A stretch of DNA of 64,000 nt from an uncultured Clostridia bacterium (GTDB lineage Bacteria > Bacillota > Clostridia > Oscillospirales > Ruminococcaceae): assembly GCA_947626165.1 (NCBI GenBank), contig CANQRG010000010.1:27773-91772 (forward strand), given 5' to 3'. Each line of letters begins with the position of its first letter. Position 1 is the stretch's first letter. A model generated the notes under the pieces. The model did not search any database, had not been told where the DNA came from, and saw nothing but the letters and a program-made list of their open reading frames with translations. Made by a program: the position numbers and the translations under genes. Of the stretch, positions 36,061 through 45,661 are shown in pieces.

Positions 36061-37374
36061 ATGGGTTTTGTTAAAAGTGTAATAAGGGTATTATGGCTTA
36101 ACCGCCTATGGTGGAAACTCAAAAAACTGCCGTTTATAAAGAAAATCATAGCCTATAATAAGAAAAAGAAAAAAGAGAGAAAGAAAGCCAATAACCGTAT
36201 TCGTATGGAGAAGTTTTTGCATCATACTATAAGAGATGCATATAATAGTTGTCTTGATCAGCCGATCGACGAGCGTAAGGTCGTATTTATCGAACCCAGA
36301 TACGATACACTGTCAAATAATTTTGAGGAGATCTATAAAGCGCTAGAAAACGAATACGATTTCAAATTAAAGGTATGTCTGCTTCACGACATATCCGTTT
36401 CAAGAGAAGAGTATAGGCAAAACTGCATAGATATGGTAAAGGAAGTTGCAACAGCGAAGTATGTATTTTTAGATGATGCGTCAAGACCGCTCAGTGCCAT
36501 TGAAAAAAGACCTGAAACTGTTGTTACCCAACTGTGGCACGCCTGCGGAGCGTTTAAGAAGTTTGGATTTTCAACGGCGGATTTGATTTTCGGTTCAGAC
36601 TTTGAATCCATGAAACAATTTCCGTTTTATGCAAACTTAAATTATGTAACGGTCAGCTCTCCCGAAGTTATATGGGCGTATGAGGAGGCAATGATTCTTG
36701 AGGATAAAAATACAGAAGTAGTTCCAACAGGCGTTTCGCGAACCGATAAATTTTTCAGAGATGATACGAAGAAGAAAGCATACGAAAAGCTTTACAGTCT
36801 TATGCCTTCGGCAAAGGGTAAAAAGGTTATTTTATATGCACCTACCTTCAGAGGCAGGGTAAGAAAGGCTAAGACGCCGGACAAGCTTGATGTGGGAGCT
36901 TTTTATAACGAGTTATCAGACGAATATGTAATGTTATTCAAGCACCACCCGTTTGTAAAGAGCCGTCCTGCGGTAGCTGATGAGTATAAGAGTTTTGCCT
37001 GCGATATGACAGATGAAATGTCTATAGACGAGCTTTTATGTGTTGCTGATATATGCATATCTGATTACTCATCGCTTGTATTTGAGTATTCATTGTTTGA
37101 GCGCCCTATGGTTTTCTTTGCATATGATATTAATGAATATAATGATTGGCGAGGCTTTTACTACAATTATGACGAACTAACTCCCGGACCTGTTTATAAA
37201 ACGAATGAAGAGATAATAAACTATATTAAGAATATAGATTCAATGTTTGATAAACAGCAGGTAGTAGATTTCAGAAATAAGTTTATGTGTTCTTGCGACG
37301 GACATGCAACAGAGCGGATATTAAGTCTTGTTTTTGGGGACGCTCTGGAAAACAATAAGCGTGAGAAGTCATAA
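36061..37374 (+). CDS. CDP-ribitol/glycerol polyolphosphotransferase (TarL/TagF-like)
   Basis: This 437-residue paralogue of the preceding gene has the same central and C-terminal motifs (QLWHACGAFKKFGFSTAD, MLFKHHPFVKS, DYSSLVFEYSLFERPMVFFAYD, NDWRGFYYNYDELTPGPV). The N terminus is longer and very basic (KKKKKERKKANNR), suited to membrane-surface binding. Whether it primes, extends or decorates the polymer cannot be read from the sequence. Confidence 0.88.
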   Translation: MGFVKSVIRVLWLNRLWWKLKKLPFIKKIIAYNKKKKKERKKANNRIRMEKFLHHTIRDAYNSCLDQPIDERKVVFIEPRYDTLSNNFEEIYKALENEYDFKLKVCLLHDISVSREEYRQNCIDMVKEVATAKYVFLDDASRPLSAIEKRPETVVTQLWHACGAFKKFGFSTADLIFGSDFESMKQFPFYANLNYVTVSSPEVIWAYEEAMILEDKNTEVVPTGVSRTDKFFRDDTKKKAYEKLYSLMPSAKGKKVILYAPTFRGRVRKAKTPDKLDVGAFYNELSDEYVMLFKHHPFVKSRPAVADEYKSFACDMTDEMSIDELLCVADICISDYSSLVFEYSLFERPMVFFAYDINEYNDWRGFYYNYDELTPGPVYKTNEEIINYIKNIDSMFDKQQVVDFRNKFMCSCDGHATERILSLVFGDALENNKREKS

Positions 37375-37426
37375 ATAAATTTATTTTACAGGAGAAGTGT
37401 TCTGATAATAGAGCAGATAGAGGAAT

Positions 37427-38893
37427 ATGAGAAAGATTCTTATGAGGTCAGGAATGACTCCGTTTGATGATTTTCCTCCGAGCAAGGTCATAGGACATAG
37501 CTTGATCGGAGGGAACAGCGGAAACCTGGTATATGCATACAGCATTTATCGTGCCTTGATGACAGAGGGTACAGAGATTGATTCAACGTACTACCGTATC
37601 GACTATACCGATAGAGAAATAGATAAGATAAACGAGACATATGATTGCTTTATAATGCCTCTGGCAGATGGATTCAGAGAGGGCTTTGAGGAAAAATTAA
37701 AAGCCTTTACGGCGATAATAAAACGTCTTAAAATTCCTGTTATAGTTATCGGCGTAGGACTTCGGGCTCCTTTTGAACCTGATTTGAGCAAGGGATTTTC
37801 CTTTGACGGTATTGTAAAGGAGTTTATGGACGCTGTTCTTGAAAAGTCTGCGGCAGTGGGCGTAAGGGGACAGATAACCTCGGATTATCTTAGTTCGCTT
37901 GGATATATTGAGGGTATACATCATATGGTTATAGGCTGTCCGTCAATGTATATGTTTGGACAGGATTTAAACATAAGAGACACTAAGATTACGAAAGATT
38001 CGTTTGTGTGCATAAATAATTCTACTGTAACGCCAAAAAATGTTCTGGATTTTATTGACAGAAGCAGCAAGGAATTTTCAAACGGATATTTCATACCGCA
38101 GAGAACAAAAGAGCTTAAACTAACATATTTCGGAATACCTTTTTCTGTATATCAGGATAATTTGAATTATCCTTATAACATAAATCATTACCTTTATGAG
38201 CAGGACAGAGTTAGGTTTTTTATAAATTTTAAAGAGTGGAGAAGCTTTTTATCAAAGGCGGATTTTACATTCGGCTCAAGACTGCATGGAAATATAAGTT
38301 CTATTATTTCCGGAACGCCGAGTTTGATTATTCCTAAGGACGCTCGAATGAGGGAGATTGCAGAATATCACAATCTCACTAAGGTTAATTACACCGACAT
38401 AGATAACGATACAAGTATTTGGGATTTGATTGAAAGGGCAGATTTCAAATTGCCTCTAAAGAATCAAAAGAGCAATTTTAAAAATTACCTGAAATTTCTC
38501 AAAATAAACGAGCTTGAAAATATTTTTGAAGATGACTTAAATCCGGTAAATACTCCTTTTGACATAAAAATATCCGAAGTTCAATTACAGCCTGCTGTGA
38601 CTACTTATAATTCATGTTCAAATGACGAGAGAGTAATGCGTACTAATGAATATATCAAGTATTCAAACAGAGTTATTAAAAGGCTGCAATATAATCTTAA
38701 TAAGCAGAAGAGTATAAACAGTATGCTTAGAGAACGGATAGAAGAGAAAAATAGTATAATAGACGACAGGAACAAGGTAATAGCTGAGAAAAATAAGATT
38801 ATAACTGATAAGGACAAGATAATCAATTTAAGAAGCGTAAGACTTATAGTTAAGGCAAGAAAAATTGCCAAAAAACTAAAGGGCGGAAAATAG
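37427..38893 (+). CDS. Polysaccharide pyruvyl transferase family protein
   Basis: This 488-residue protein has the family fold (GNSGNLVYAYSIYRAL at the N terminus, VIGVGLRAPFEP, GVRGQITSDYL and the diagnostic TFGSRLHGNISSIISGTP). Members add pyruvate ketals to cell-surface glycans with PEP, and some act in other polysaccharide steps. The C-terminal 90 residues form a charged coiled coil with repeated ERIEEKNSIIDDRNKVI-like heptads and a basic end. It probably modifies the polymer made by its neighbours. Confidence 0.85.
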   Translation: MRKILMRSGMTPFDDFPPSKVIGHSLIGGNSGNLVYAYSIYRALMTEGTEIDSTYYRIDYTDREIDKINETYDCFIMPLADGFREGFEEKLKAFTAIIKRLKIPVIVIGVGLRAPFEPDLSKGFSFDGIVKEFMDAVLEKSAAVGVRGQITSDYLSSLGYIEGIHHMVIGCPSMYMFGQDLNIRDTKITKDSFVCINNSTVTPKNVLDFIDRSSKEFSNGYFIPQRTKELKLTYFGIPFSVYQDNLNYPYNINHYLYEQDRVRFFINFKEWRSFLSKADFTFGSRLHGNISSIISGTPSLIIPKDARMREIAEYHNLTKVNYTDIDNDTSIWDLIERADFKLPLKNQKSNFKNYLKFLKINELENIFEDDLNPVNTPFDIKISEVQLQPAVTTYNSCSNDERVMRTNEYIKYSNRVIKRLQYNLNKQKSINSMLRERIEEKNSIIDDRNKVIAEKNKIITDKDKIINLRSVRLIVKARKIAKKLKGGK

Positions 38894-38943
38894 AGGTATA
38901 AAAAATATTGCTCATAAGTTTTAATTGCGAAGGGAGAAAAACA

Positions 38944-41900
38944 ATGAGTGCAAATTCACCGAACAAGGATAACAGAAGTGTTGTAAGAAAAATAGCATCT
39001 AAGGTCAAGTACAGAATTATGTCGGTTTACGATCCTGTAGCTGACCTTAGACCGTTATGGCTTTTCAATGCCGGAAACCTGTTTGCGGGAAATCCAAAAT
39101 GGCTGTTTATTTACATTAATAAATACAGAAAGGACATTAAGGCAGTTTGGCTTTGTGATGAAGACGAGACTGTTGAACATATAAAAACACTGGGATATGA
39201 AGCTCATAAATTCAATTCACAGATGGCTTATGCATATGAACCTAAAGCAAAGGTATATGTTGTTGAAAACGTAAAGGAGGTATTTCCCGCACGTTTAAAC
39301 CCGGATACCGTGATTTTAAACCTTTTCCACGGAGTTGGCTGTAAATCGATCGAGCGCAAGGTAAGCTATGGATTTTTTATGTATGAAAATATAGCCAAAA
39401 AATATATAAGACATAATTTAAAATTCAAGAATAACCAGCTCATTTTGGTAACTTCTCCTCTTATGGAAAAGCACTTTAAGGAACAGTGCGGAATAGATGA
39501 CGATAAAGTAATAAGAGCTGGTTATCCGAGATGTGAATATCAAAAGTATTTCGATAAAATTCAAACATATGACCATGATATTCTCGAACAGAAGGGTATG
39601 CCTAATGATGCAAAAATTGCTGTTTATGCTCCGACATATCGTGATACGTTACCTTTTGATTTCTTTGGTAAGGCAATACCTGATATGTCTGCGCTTTTGG
39701 AAAAGCTCAAGGAAAACAATACTCTTCTAATTTTCAAGATGCATCCGTTTATGGAACGCGATTCGGTATATGTTCAGGTAAAAGAGTATTATAAAGACTG
39801 TCCTTATTTTCTATTTTGGGATAATACAAAAGACTTTTACGAGATAATGGACAAGATTGACTTAGCTATTGTAGATTATTCGTCAATATATTATGATTTG
39901 TTAGCGGCAGGAGTTAAAAACTTTGTAAGATATATTTTTGATTACGGAAAGGATAACAATAATAGGGATTTGGTTTTTGACCTGCTAGAGATGACATCAG
40001 GCAAGATATGTAATAATTACGACGAGTTTTTAGATTCATTTGGATATGAAAATACAAAGCAGGATCAAAAGGACATAGAGCGCATAAACAACTTGTTTTG
40101 GGAGTATTCGGGCAAGGATACTTTTGAGAAAATTATTTCAAAGACAATGGAGTTCACCCCTGAAAAAAGAGAGCTGCCCACCCTATATTCATTTGATATT
40201 TTTGATACGCTTATTTCCAGAAAGGTATTAAACCCTATTGGAATTTTCTACTATGTTAAAGAGAAAATTGAAAAGTCCAACGCTGACTTTCCGGCATTTT
40301 TGGTGAAGAAGTATCCCAAAGTAAGGCAAGAGGCAGAGACAAATGTTCGTGACTATTATATAAAAACGCTCAATCTTAGAGAAGATGACAGAAGAGAGAT
40401 CCAATTTGATGAGATCTTTGACAGGATTCAGTATGTTTACGGTATTACCGACGAGCAAAAGCAGCTTCTAAAAGACTTAGAGCTTGAGGCAGAGTATGAG
40501 AATTCAATTCCTATTCCTGAGAAAATAGGCTTTGTTGAGGAGCTTCTTAAGCGTGGAGAAAAGGTAATATTAATAAGCGATATGTATTTACCTAAAGAGT
40601 TTGTTAAAAAACTGCTCTACAAGGCAAATCCTGTATTGGCTGAACTCCCATTGTTTCTTTCATCTGATTACGGAGTTCAAAAGACGACCAAGCTTTTGTA
40701 TCTTGAGGTATATAAGAGCTTTGAGGAATACAATTTCTCAAAGTGGCGTCACTTCGGTGACAGCCAGTTTGCAGACGGAAAACGCCCAAGGCAGTTAGGA
40801 ATTACTGCAAAGGTTCACGGAGTGCCGGAATTTAACGAATACGAAACTGCAATGGTTGAAGAAATAGGCACTTATGATTCGTTCCTTGTTGCGGCTAAAC
40901 TTGCCAGGTTCAGGGATGAAAATACAAATATAAAGGACTATTATGCATATGCTCATGTATCAATGTATATGGTACCTTATGTTAGCTATGCAATTAAGGA
41001 TGCGTTTAAAAACGGAATAAAAACACTGTACTTTATATCAAGAGACGGTTATCATTTAAAGAGAATAGCCGACGCTATTATCAGGGCAAAGGGCATTGAT
41101 ATGAAGACCAAGTATATATACGGTTCAAGAAGGGCGTGGAGAGTGCCGTCGTTTGTTAAAGAGATAGACAAGGAATTTTTCACTAACTTCGGAAATTTTG
41201 CGCAGGTTCAGAGCTATGAACATTTGCTTGACGCCACCTGTCTTGATGAAGAGACTTTTCAAAGGGAATTTCCTGAGCTTGCTTATCTAAAAGACGTTGA
41301 AAGAATCGATCCAAAAACACTTGACGATATAAAAGTGGTATTGTCCAATTCAGATAAGTATAAGAGATACATTCTTGACTATGCAGAGAAAGAAAGAAAA
41401 ATTATAAATGAATATTTCAATCAGGAGATTGATTTTTCAGAAAAATTTGCATTTGTAGAGTATTGGGGAAGGGGATATACTCAGGATTGTCACGTAAGGA
41501 TAATGCATACAGCAGCGGGCAAAGAAATTGATGTTCCTTATTATTATATGAGAAGCATTTATTCTACTGAAGGAGCGAGCATAAAGAAAAACTTTACTAC
41601 CCACGTTCAGTCGCTTATATTTGTTGAAGCTATATTTGCTAACATTCCGTATAAAAGTATTGAAAAATATAAGTATGAAGGCACTAAGGTTGTACCTGTT
41701 ATCGAACCGATACAATGTGATAAAGAGCTTTACTATTCCTTGGAGAGATTTTTAAAGCAGTTTTGTGTAGACTTTTATGATAGTGAAAGTCAGTATAGTG
41801 ACGAGGATACTTTAGAGCGTGAGCTTTTTGATTTTTCATTCAATTATTATGCGGAGCATCAGGAAGATGATTTAATATTTACAGAATGTCTAGGTCCGTT

Positions 41901-43272
41901 AGTTGACTCTGTTGGAACATACGGAGACAAGAGAGAATTTGCGCCTCCTATTTCTAAGCAGATGCTTGATTATCTTGCTGAAGGAGTTCCAATCAGTAAG
42001 ATGACTTATTCGCTCCCGATAACTATCAACCGATCGTCAGAAAAAAATATTGCAGAGTATGAACGTGTAATGCAATCTTTTGAAGACGAGAAGGAAGAAA
42101 AGCGTTTAGAAAAGCAAAAAGAGAAATTTGATGTTAAGGAAATAGAGTTTAAAAAGCAGTATGAAAAGTATATCTGGGACAAACGCATTTACAATAAAAA
42201 GTATAAAAAACTTTGCAGTGCTAATGCTGTAGTACCGAAAAGCGTATTGATTTTTGCTCCGTATTTTAATAAAAATGTTATCAAACCTGAGCTGCAGACG
42301 CTTCATAAAGAGCTTTCAAGAGTTGAAGGAATAAAGATTAATTATTTTGTTAATAAAACAACTTATACTGATGATAATTTAAAGCTTTTTGCTACAAGTG
42401 AAGTTATAATTTTAAGAGAGCAAATTGATATTATAAGTATGCTTGATATAAGACCGGAAACTAAAATTGTTCAGTTGTGGCAATGTGCTCTGCCGACCTC
42501 AAGCCTGATGAAAAACACTGGTAATATGGGACCTTACGAGAGAAAACTTATTGAGCAAAGAGAGGCTGTTAAATATTCGGTAGTGCCAACAGCGTCTGAC
42601 GCTATTTCGGAGATGTTTAAAAAATCTTTGAAAAACACCGAAGTGACAAGTATTCTTCCTATTGGAAACCCATGTACTGATATTTATTTTGATGAAAAAC
42701 ACAAAGAAGAAACCAGACAAATATTATACAAAAAGTTTCCTCAGGCAAAAGGCAAAAAAATAATTGCATATATTCCTAGCCACAGATTCAGATTAGAGCC
42801 TTACAAAAAGCTTGAATTCCTCGATGTACCTTTGATGTATAAATATCTAAAAGGCGAGTATGTTCTCGTATTTCACAGCTCGGTTAAGAATAATAATAAG
42901 TACCATATTGCAAATCAACAGAAGGACTTTGCATTTGATATTAAAGGAATTATTGCTCTGAGGTCGCTTCTTTCAATTGCAGATGTAATTATTGGCGATT
43001 ACAGAGGAAGCTTCTTTGAAACGCCTCTATTAAATGTTCCTATATACGCAACAGCTAATGACTTTGAAAATCAAATGGAGAATAAAGGTCTTGATAAAAA
43101 TTACAAGCATATCATAGGCGGTCCGATAGTTGCGGATACTATGGATCTGATTCAGAGAATTATTGAGATCGATCAGTATGATTTTGAAAAACAGCAGAAG
43201 GTCGTTGAAAAGTATCTCAATAAATGTGACGGCAATTCTTCTAAGAGATTGGTCGATACGTTATTCGGTTAA
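38944..43272 (+). CDS. Three-part fusion: glycerophosphotransferase - HAD-like - glycerophosphotransferase
   Basis: A 1442-residue protein. Residues about 30-400 are one CDP-alditol transferase (LFHGVGCKSIERKV, IFKMHPFMERD, IVDYSSIYYDLL). Residues about 410-650 are HAD-like of the COG5610 type, with SFDIFDTLISR near 416. Here the +2 Asp of motif I is Phe, so phosphatase activity is uncertain. A region of about 400 residues follows (FISRDGYHLKRI near 692), then a charged coiled coil. Residues about 1095-1440 are a second transferase (VQLWQCALPTSS, ending KYLNKCDGNSSKR). ATG 38944 behind AAGGGAG is preferred to TTG 38908. No membrane segment is seen. Confidence 0.85.
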   Translation: MSANSPNKDNRSVVRKIASKVKYRIMSVYDPVADLRPLWLFNAGNLFAGNPKWLFIYINKYRKDIKAVWLCDEDETVEHIKTLGYEAHKFNSQMAYAYEPKAKVYVVENVKEVFPARLNPDTVILNLFHGVGCKSIERKVSYGFFMYENIAKKYIRHNLKFKNNQLILVTSPLMEKHFKEQCGIDDDKVIRAGYPRCEYQKYFDKIQTYDHDILEQKGMPNDAKIAVYAPTYRDTLPFDFFGKAIPDMSALLEKLKENNTLLIFKMHPFMERDSVYVQVKEYYKDCPYFLFWDNTKDFYEIMDKIDLAIVDYSSIYYDLLAAGVKNFVRYIFDYGKDNNNRDLVFDLLEMTSGKICNNYDEFLDSFGYENTKQDQKDIERINNLFWEYSGKDTFEKIISKTMEFTPEKRELPTLYSFDIFDTLISRKVLNPIGIFYYVKEKIEKSNADFPAFLVKKYPKVRQEAETNVRDYYIKTLNLREDDRREIQFDEIFDRIQYVYGITDEQKQLLKDLELEAEYENSIPIPEKIGFVEELLKRGEKVILISDMYLPKEFVKKLLYKANPVLAELPLFLSSDYGVQKTTKLLYLEVYKSFEEYNFSKWRHFGDSQFADGKRPRQLGITAKVHGVPEFNEYETAMVEEIGTYDSFLVAAKLARFRDENTNIKDYYAYAHVSMYMVPYVSYAIKDAFKNGIKTLYFISRDGYHLKRIADAIIRAKGIDMKTKYIYGSRRAWRVPSFVKEIDKEFFTNFGNFAQVQSYEHLLDATCLDEETFQREFPELAYLKDVERIDPKTLDDIKVVLSNSDKYKRYILDYAEKERKIINEYFNQEIDFSEKFAFVEYWGRGYTQDCHVRIMHTAAGKEIDVPYYYMRSIYSTEGASIKKNFTTHVQSLIFVEAIFANIPYKSIEKYKYEGTKVVPVIEPIQCDKELYYSLERFLKQFCVDFYDSESQYSDEDTLERELFDFSFNYYAEHQEDDLIFTECLGPLVDSVGTYGDKREFAPPISKQMLDYLAEGVPISKMTYSLPITINRSSEKNIAEYERVMQSFEDEKEEKRLEKQKEKFDVKEIEFKKQYEKYIWDKRIYNKKYKKLCSANAVVPKSVLIFAPYFNKNVIKPELQTLHKELSRVEGIKINYFVNKTTYTDDNLKLFATSEVIILREQIDIISMLDIRPETKIVQLWQCALPTSSLMKNTGNMGPYERKLIEQREAVKYSVVPTASDAISEMFKKSLKNTEVTSILPIGNPCTDIYFDEKHKEETRQILYKKFPQAKGKKIIAYIPSHRFRLEPYKKLEFLDVPLMYKYLKGEYVLVFHSSVKNNNKYHIANQQKDFAFDIKGIIALRSLLSIADVIIGDYRGSFFETPLLNVPIYATANDFENQMENKGLDKNYKHIIGGPIVADTMDLIQRIIEIDQYDFEKQQKVVEKYLNKCDGNSSKRLVDTLFG

Positions 43273-43442
43273 TTAAATTCTAAGTTTGTGAAATGTTAAT
43301 ACACTGTTAATAATTTTAGTATGTTAAGTGCTATAATATGATATGCGATTAATAGTTTTTATGCCGTTTAGATTCGGTTTTATATAGATGACGGTTTTAA
43401 TCGCCGTCGAATATAGTTTTATAGATTTATGGAGAATATTAA

Positions 43443-44231
43443 ATGAGTAATGTGTATATTCAAAAATTTATAAGCTACAGACATTTGATGATCGAGCTTG
43501 TAAAAAAGGGAATTAAATTAAAATACAGAAGGTCATACTTAGGTATATTGTGGTCTTTAATCGAGCCTTTGCTCACAATGGCTGTTCTTACGGTCGTGTT
43601 CACAAGACTTTTGGGCAGAGATGCAAAGGGTCTGAATATTCCGTTCGCACTTTATATACTTATCGGACGGCTTATGTATTCATATTTTTCATCGGGAACA
43701 AAGACGGCTATGCGTTCAATAAGAGCAAACGCTCCTATGATAAAAAAGGTTTACGTTCCTAAGTATTTGTATCCGCTGTCGTCTACGCTCTACACATATG
43801 TGATTTTTCTAATATCACTTATTGATTTGTTCGGTGCGGCTGTCGTTATGGGTGTTAAACCGTCTTGGTATATGCTTCAGGCTATTATACCGCTTGTTTT
43901 GATTTTCTTTTTAACATTCGGCATAGGTATGATACTTACTACCGTTGACGTGTTTTTTAGAGACGTAGAGTACATTTGGGAAGTTGTTTCAATGCTTATT
44001 ATGTATACGAGCGCTATTTTCTATACGACAAACAGATTTAAAGGCTGGATGCTTAATATATTCAAGTTCAATCCATTGTATAGGCTTATTGAAGGCTTTA
44101 GAGACGCATTTTCCGGTCAGCCTATGCATCCATACGGTATGCTTTATGCGGCGCTGTTTAGTTTGGCGGTAGTGTTGTTCGGATTCTTTGTTTTCTATAA
44201 AAAGCAGGATAATTTTATTCTGCATATTTAA
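43443..44231 (+). CDS. tagG: ABC-2 type polysaccharide/teichoic acid exporter permease
   Basis: This 262-residue membrane protein has six hydrophobic segments and the ABC-2 permease signature KLKYRRSYLGILWSLIEPLL near residue 25. It pairs with the ATPase after it. TagGH/Wzm-Wzt transporters flip undecaprenyl-linked polymers across the membrane. It follows the transferases after a gap of 170 bases that has a TATAAT (43332-43337) with no clear -35, and a GACGG/CCGTC hairpin. Confidence 0.92.
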   Translation: MSNVYIQKFISYRHLMIELVKKGIKLKYRRSYLGILWSLIEPLLTMAVLTVVFTRLLGRDAKGLNIPFALYILIGRLMYSYFSSGTKTAMRSIRANAPMIKKVYVPKYLYPLSSTLYTYVIFLISLIDLFGAAVVMGVKPSWYMLQAIIPLVLIFFLTFGIGMILTTVDVFFRDVEYIWEVVSMLIMYTSAIFYTTNRFKGWMLNIFKFNPLYRLIEGFRDAFSGQPMHPYGMLYAALFSLAVVLFGFFVFYKKQDNFILHI

Positions 44232-44294
44232 TAAAAGTTTGAAAATAAATAATAAAGCAAATGGAAGGCTCAAAGGGAGGGTACAGATATAACC

Positions 44295-45113
44295 ATGGGT
44301 AAAACTATTCTTAAGGTTTCTCATGTAGGAATGAAATTTAACCTTAGCAAGGAAAAGGTTGACAATATAAAAGAGTTCGTTATAAAGCTTTTGAAAAGAG
44401 AGCTTCACTATAATGAGTTCTGGGCATTAAAGGATATCTCATTTGATGTAGAGCAGGGCGACAGAGTGGGTGTTCTAGGCTTGAACGGAGCAGGTAAGTC
44501 GACTCTTTTAAAAATAATATCAGGTGTTTTTAAGCCCACAGAGGGTGAGATAACAGTTGAGGGGAAAATCGTACCGCTTCTTGAGCTGGGAGCTGGTTTT
44601 GACAGGCAGTATACAGGGGGAGAAAACATATTTCTCTACGGAACTGTTTTAGGTTACTCGAGGGATTTTCTTAAAGAAAAATACGATGAAATTGTCGAAT
44701 TTTCAGGTCTTGGTGACTTTATTGACGTACCTATAAAGAATTATTCATCAGGAATGAGGGCAAGGCTAGGTTTTTCGATTGCAACTATTGTTGATCCTGA
44801 GATACTTATTCTCGACGAGGTTTTATCGGTAGGGGACAGAAAATTCAAGAAAAAAAGCCTAAAAAAAATCCAGTCGATGATGAAGAGTAATGTAACTGTA
44901 CTTTTCGTTTCTCACAACACCGATCAGATAAGAGAAATTTGCAATAAGGCTATTTTGCTCGAACACGGCAAGCTTATTGCTAAAGGCGAGGTAAACGAGG
45001 TATGCGACTATTACGAAAAGCTGATAGAAGAAGAGTACGATATTGACGAACTGCCAAAAAAACTAAGAAAAAAACGCAGACAAAAGCAAAAACAGCAGCA
45101 GCAACAGGGGTAA
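44295..45113 (+). CDS. tagH: Teichoic acid/polysaccharide exporter ATPase
   Basis: This 272-residue ATPase has Walker A GLNGAGKST near residue 64, the signature NYSSGMRARLGFS near 150, Walker B EILILDEVLSVGD and the switch His in VSHNT. The C-terminal tail is very rich in Lys and Gln (KKRRQKQKQQQQQ). It lacks the long C-terminal domain of some TagH and Wzt proteins. It powers the permease encoded just upstream. Confidence 0.93.
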   Translation: MGKTILKVSHVGMKFNLSKEKVDNIKEFVIKLLKRELHYNEFWALKDISFDVEQGDRVGVLGLNGAGKSTLLKIISGVFKPTEGEITVEGKIVPLLELGAGFDRQYTGGENIFLYGTVLGYSRDFLKEKYDEIVEFSGLGDFIDVPIKNYSSGMRARLGFSIATIVDPEILILDEVLSVGDRKFKKKSLKKIQSMMKSNVTVLFVSHNTDQIREICNKAILLEHGKLIAKGEVNEVCDYYEKLIEEEYDIDELPKKLRKKRRQKQKQQQQQG

Positions 45114-45157
45114 ACGGCGAACCGCCTAAGGCTCTGCTGCTAGAGGCAAGATGTTGA

Positions 45158-45646
45158 AATTCCCCAAACAGAGGAAAGTCAGAGTTTTGGAAATATTTAA
45201 TATACGGTGTAATTTTACACCTTTTAGGTGATATAACTGCACATAGAACTATTGTACCAAAATTTTTGGTTACCAGAGCAACTGACCCTCAATATGAAAA
45301 TAATCCGAATAAATTTGTTAAAAGCCAGTTTAAACCTAAAGAGTGGTCAAGAATAGAAAGTAAAGTTGATAATGGTAGTCTATCCTTTAATAAAATTAAA
45401 GAACAATTAAATAAAAGTAGACGAACAGAGGCTGATAAAAAAAATCAAAATTCGGTTTATCATCAAATAAGAAGAAGCTATGAAGATAATTCAAAGGTTG
45501 TACCGAATAGAGTTTTGGCTGCTGAAACTATGGCAGATTACTTTATGCATCATTTTAGCAGTGGATTTGACATTAGTATTTTAGATAATATACCGTATGC
45601 AAATGTTAAATTAATAAATTATATTGATTATCGTAATCAAGGATAG
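45158..45646 (+). pseudogene. 5'-truncated gene remnant, possibly zinc phospholipase C-like
   Basis: The frame is open from 45158 to 45646, but the only start available is TTG 45266, with no ribosome site. Translation upstream of that TTG still looks like protein, with a hydrophobic and His/Asp-rich stretch (YLIYGVILHLLGDITAHR). It is cut by a TGA at 45155. So the 5' part is missing. The HLLGD..AHR pattern resembles the zinc-ligand helices of phospholipase C/P1-nuclease-type enzymes, a tentative match. It lies directly after tagH, with no terminator seen between them. Confidence 0.6.
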
Positions 45647-45661
45647 TTAAAAGGAGTTTTT

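Noticed and set aside
43309..43337. A full promoter before the exporter permease gene
   Set aside because: TATAAT at 43332 is good, but no -35 hexamer is found at 16-18 bases, so it is only mentioned with the gene.
45266..45646. An intact 126-residue protein starting at TTG 45266
   Set aside because: There is no ribosome site, and protein-like sequence continues upstream of the TTG, so it is treated as a truncated remnant.
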